DNA from: Bacteroidales bacterium
GTDB taxonomy: Bacteria > Bacteroidota > Bacteroidia > Bacteroidales > ML635J-15
Length of the DNA: 36,936 nucleotides
Assembly (NCBI GenBank): GCA_027858835.1
Contig: JAQIBY010000184.1
Location: forward strand, 1-36,936
Direction of reading: 5' to 3'
Position 1 is the stretch's first letter, and every line of letters starts with the position of its first letter. A program made the translations under genes and the position numbers. A model generated the notes under the pieces. It worked only from the letters and a program-made list of their open reading frames with translations, did not search any database and was not told where the DNA came from. This document shows, in pieces, positions 34,117-36,936 of this stretch.

Positions 34117-36699
34117 CTATTCCATTGCAATCGCGTATTTCCTTTCTCTTTGTTTGAAAGCTTCATTTCCGCCTTCAAGTATCTCGCAAACGTGTTCTTT
34201 AATACCTTTTGAATCAAGAGTAATCTTAACAGAGTCATCAAATTCTCGTGTATTTTCCAAACTACCAGAAGCATATTGAAATTTGATGCCGTTCTTGTTG
34301 GGTGAATCATTACCATTTTGATTGGCAACAATAACTAATTCTGAATCCGAACCGACTACAATATTCGGATTATGAGTTACAAGTATTATTTGACGTTCTT
34401 TTTTCTTTTTAACTAAGTCCTTGTAAATAGCTCGGTTGTCTAAATCATCTTCAGGTTGGTCAATTAAAATCGGACAATCTTTATTACTAAAATCAAGCAA
34501 AAGCAGAAGAACAACAAAAGCCTTTTTACCTTCTGACATCTGATTGAAAATGTCATCATAAACTATTTCGTATGATATTTCAAAGAAGTTACTAGCCATC
34601 AACTTTTGACATAGTGAGTTGTGACTGTATTGGCTTTTAAGTGTAAGGTTTTTTTCTAAGAGTTTATCAAATAGCTGATTAACAGATGTGAAATAATTTT
34701 CGTTAGTTTCTAACTCAACTCCAACAATGTTTTGTCCTTGATGACTTTGTTGATTGATACTGCTGTATAACAAATCCTTATATGCACGTTTATTTAGTTT
34801 AGCAGATGCTTTGATTTCGAGTTTATCTCTTGAAACACTTAAGTCTTCCTTAAAAGTCTCAATTTTGTTTAAATATTCTCGGTGGGCATCCTTGATAGAG
34901 GTTTTGAAAGATTCAATTTGCCCTTTTAGCTTGTCAACTTCGCCTTTTATTATAAGTATGTCAGCAAGTTTGTCTTTTTGAATTTTTAACTTGCTCTCTA
35001 CTTCACGATACTGAGTATTATTCTGAAAGGCTTCTAGACCTTTAATATAAATAGGGTTTTTATCTATTACATCAATTGCTTTTTCATTTGCCTTTCTGGC
35101 AGATGAGTTGTTAGCTTGTATTTTATTTATTTCCGCTTCCCATTCTTGTTGAAATCTTGCTCTTAATTCATCAAATTTTCCTTTGATTTCCTTGCGATTA
35201 TTTTCAGAGATTGAAACCAGTTCAAAATCAATTTCTTTGTTGATGAAGAACTTTTCTTTAAGATTTTCAATTCTTGCTATTTCATCTCCTAAAAACTGAT
35301 TAGTTTTCGATAGTGAATCTTTTTGTGTCCTTAACTTGGAATAATTTTCCAAATCATCTTCTGATATTTGTGATTTGCTTTTCAGCTCTGTTAACTCTTT
35401 TGTGAGTTTTTCAATTTCAGTTTCAATTCCTTTTCTATCTCCCTTTTCCTTTAAGAGATTACGCCTTTTGACCAAATCTTCTTGTAACTGAAAAATCTTA
35501 TTAACCTTATTAGTTATATCAGTGTTGTTTTCGCTACTAAAGGTTTCATAGTTTGAAATTAGTTGATTTTTAGAACTGTCTTGTTTTATAATGCTTTCTA
35601 TGAGATTATCAAGTTCTTTGTTCTTATTTCTTGCTAACGTGTACATATAGCTTTGTGGAAAGTATTCAATGTCTCTTTTGTCATTGACAGTTCCATCTTT
35701 CCACGTAACAACTAAGTTGGACACGACCTCATTTACAAAGTTTATGTATTCTTCATTTCCATATTTTACTTCTTTATCACTATTAAGCTTCTTTGCTATT
35801 GCACCTAATAGAATTGATTTACCAGTTGAACGGCCACCGATAATTGAATTTAAGTTTTGGTTAAAGTGAATGTTTTGTGAATGGAAGTCGCTATGTGATA
35901 TTTTGACTGAATCGATTACTTGATATCCTGCTTTTTCGTGCGGTTTTAATGCTTGAATTCTTACTCTTTGTTTTGCTTCATAAACAACTTGTTTCAAACC
36001 TTCAAATGTTTTATCAGCTTTAATCCAACAATTTTCTTTTAAAATATATTTATTAATATTATGATTATCAGAGCATATAATCATTGGAATATGCTTTTTA
36101 ATAGCAGGAAATACAACGTTTAAGTAGCCTTCTTTATCTTCGGGTTTGCCCAGTTCGTAAAAATCAATACTTTTAGCAACAAGCGTTTTCTGAGCTTCAC
36201 CGTGTGGTATAGAATGAGTTATGTTTTCAACTGTATTTGACTTCTCACCAGCGTGAATAGTCGTAAGACCACCTAACTCTTTGATAAGTTCAATTGTTGT
36301 TTCGAGATTACAGAAAACTTCATTAATTTTTGCTCCTTCGCCATTAATTTTTGAGATATTAGTTTTGTTCTCAATTTGTCCCCAGATATGAGTTAAGTTG
36401 CAATTTTCGGCAAAGATTCCAATAAAGTGTATAGGTGCTCGACCTCTTGAGTCTGACAAAAATTCGATTCCTGGTAGAACGGTTATTCCCTTAGCTTTTC
36501 CTAAACTTTGAAGTTCAGTAATTCTTTCAATGTCAATTACGTGATGGTCTGTAATAGCCACTACAGAAATGTCATTTGCAAAAAGAGTATCTATGATTTC
36601 TTGATTAGTCACAGATTTATCTCCGTAATCATATGATGAAGGTGTATGAAAATGTAAATCCCATTTTCTCCACTGTGAACCTTTTTCTATTTTTTCCAT
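34117..36699 (-). CDS. PHP-domain plus SMC/RecN-like ATPase (putative nuclease-ATPase, defence-like)
   Basis: PHP metal motifs DLHFHTP, ITDHH, GIEFL, TIHAGE, CSDNHN; Walker A GGRSTGKS; long coiled coil; MSEGKKAFVVLLLLL signature-like segment; Walker B CPILIDQPEDDLDN; switch His VTHNPN. Confidence 0.9.
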   Translation of the reverse strand: MEKIEKGSQWRKWDLHFHTPSSYDYGDKSVTNQEIIDTLFANDISVVAITDHHVIDIERITELQSLGKAKGITVLPGIEFLSDSRGRAPIHFIGIFAENCNLTHIWGQIENKTNISKINGEGAKINEVFCNLETTIELIKELGGLTTIHAGEKSNTVENITHSIPHGEAQKTLVAKSIDFYELGKPEDKEGYLNVVFPAIKKHIPMIICSDNHNINKYILKENCWIKADKTFEGLKQVVYEAKQRVRIQALKPHEKAGYQVIDSVKISHSDFHSQNIHFNQNLNSIIGGRSTGKSILLGAIAKKLNSDKEVKYGNEEYINFVNEVVSNLVVTWKDGTVNDKRDIEYFPQSYMYTLARNKNKELDNLIESIIKQDSSKNQLISNYETFSSENNTDITNKVNKIFQLQEDLVKRRNLLKEKGDRKGIETEIEKLTKELTELKSKSQISEDDLENYSKLRTQKDSLSKTNQFLGDEIARIENLKEKFFINKEIDFELVSISENNRKEIKGKFDELRARFQQEWEAEINKIQANNSSARKANEKAIDVIDKNPIYIKGLEAFQNNTQYREVESKLKIQKDKLADILIIKGEVDKLKGQIESFKTSIKDAHREYLNKIETFKEDLSVSRDKLEIKASAKLNKRAYKDLLYSSINQQSHQGQNIVGVELETNENYFTSVNQLFDKLLEKNLTLKSQYSHNSLCQKLMASNFFEISYEIVYDDIFNQMSEGKKAFVVLLLLLDFSNKDCPILIDQPEDDLDNRAIYKDLVKKKKERQIILVTHNPNIVVGSDSELVIVANQNGNDSPNKNGIKFQYASGSLENTREFDDSVKITLDSKGIKEHVCEILEGGNEAFKQRERKYAIAME

Positions 36700-36726
36700 T
36701 TTTATTCAATTCGAGCGTTGGTTAAA

Positions 36727-36786
36727 ACAGCACATTTTGTTTTTTTTAGCGTTGGCTTGTGTCTCGGAAAAAACCAAATGTGCTGT
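36727..36786. repeat. Long hairpin in the 5' region of the PHP-SMC gene
   Basis: ACAGCACATTTTGTTTTTT (36727..) pairs with GGAAAAAACCAAATGTGCTGT (36766..36786); terminal 11 bp perfect; loop contains GCGTTGGCT. Confidence 0.75.
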
Positions 36787-36811
36787 TTGTGCTGTTGGCT
36801 TTTCAGAGCTT

Positions 36812-36936
36812 GTGTACAACGTTAAGTATAAGAATAGTAGCCGACTGCGTGGCTCTTTACTGTCAAGTTACAAAAAATTTGAAGCGGGCTACAACCCTTG
36901 AATTTACTGCTATTTCGACTATTATTTTTATACATT
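36812..36936 (-). repeat. Cassette boundary B: attC-like element truncated by the window end
   Basis: GTGTACAAC-gttaa-GTATAAGAATAGTAGCCGA (36826..36844) / 70-nt loop / TCGACTATTATTTTTATAC (36915..36933)-ATT[end]. Confidence 0.82.

Noticed and set aside
34038-34331. 97-aa minus-strand ORF overlapping the end of the PHP-SMC gene
   Set aside because: Mostly overlaps the strongly supported PHP-SMC reading frame; no recognisable family.
26404-36936. CRISPR array interpretation of the repeats
   Set aside because: Repeats are kilobases apart with genes between them, vary in the outer boxes, and no cas genes are present.
26404-36936. Ordinary DDE insertion sequence or composite transposon explaining the repeats
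   Set aside because: No transposase ORF, no target-site duplications seen, and outer ends differ between units but match within each unit, which fits cassette boxes better. A trans-acting ssDNA (IS200/605 or RAYT) system is not excluded.
1-36936. tRNA or rRNA genes and prophage structural genes
   Set aside because: None recognised on either strand by eye; a tRNA/rRNA scan was not possible here.

Overview
AT-rich 36.9 kb window from a Bacteroidetes-type genome; no lineage below phylum is claimed. Positions 1-26.4 kb look like ordinary chromosome. In order they carry msrB, DUF2061-cysH, a glutathione peroxidase, a free-Met-R-SO reductase, a DUF3276/PUR protein, nusB-DUF1573-yajC-ybbR-coaE-TerB/DnaJ-DUF5606, a Crp/Fnr regulator, a feoAB fusion, dapF, htrA, the primary sigma factor, pdxH, cydDC, two lipoproteins, a TRL-like protein, a TPP-riboswitch-controlled TonB-dependent receptor, a BASS-family transporter and a PlsC-like acyltransferase. 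From about 26.4 kb to the end the window is accessory DNA in which every plausible gene lies on the minus strand: TfoX-N plus VOC, a 6-PAS hybrid histidine kinase, an AAA/DUF4143 ATPase, an RDD protein and a PHP-SMC-like ATPase. The main discovery candidate is an array of integron attC-like boundaries. Conserved hairpin arms (GTATAAGAATAGTAGCSG ... CSGCTATTATTTTTATAC-ATT|GTT) separate single genes or gene pairs. Each unit also carries its own 8-10 nt end sequence, complementary between its two extremities: GTTAGTGGC/GCCACTAA, GTTATAGCCA/TGGCTATAAC, TTAGCGGC/GCCGCTAA and GTTGTACAC/GTGTACAAC. That is the logic of integron cassettes (R'/R'' boxes), but the boxes do not fit the canonical GTTRRRY consensus, the cassettes are unusually large (up to 3.7 kb), and no integrase is in the window. 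A 20-nt palindrome (CCTGCCTGCCTGCAGGCAGG) is inserted in one copy of the repeat and exactly absent from another. All calls come from reading the sequence and the supplied ORFs; no searches were run.
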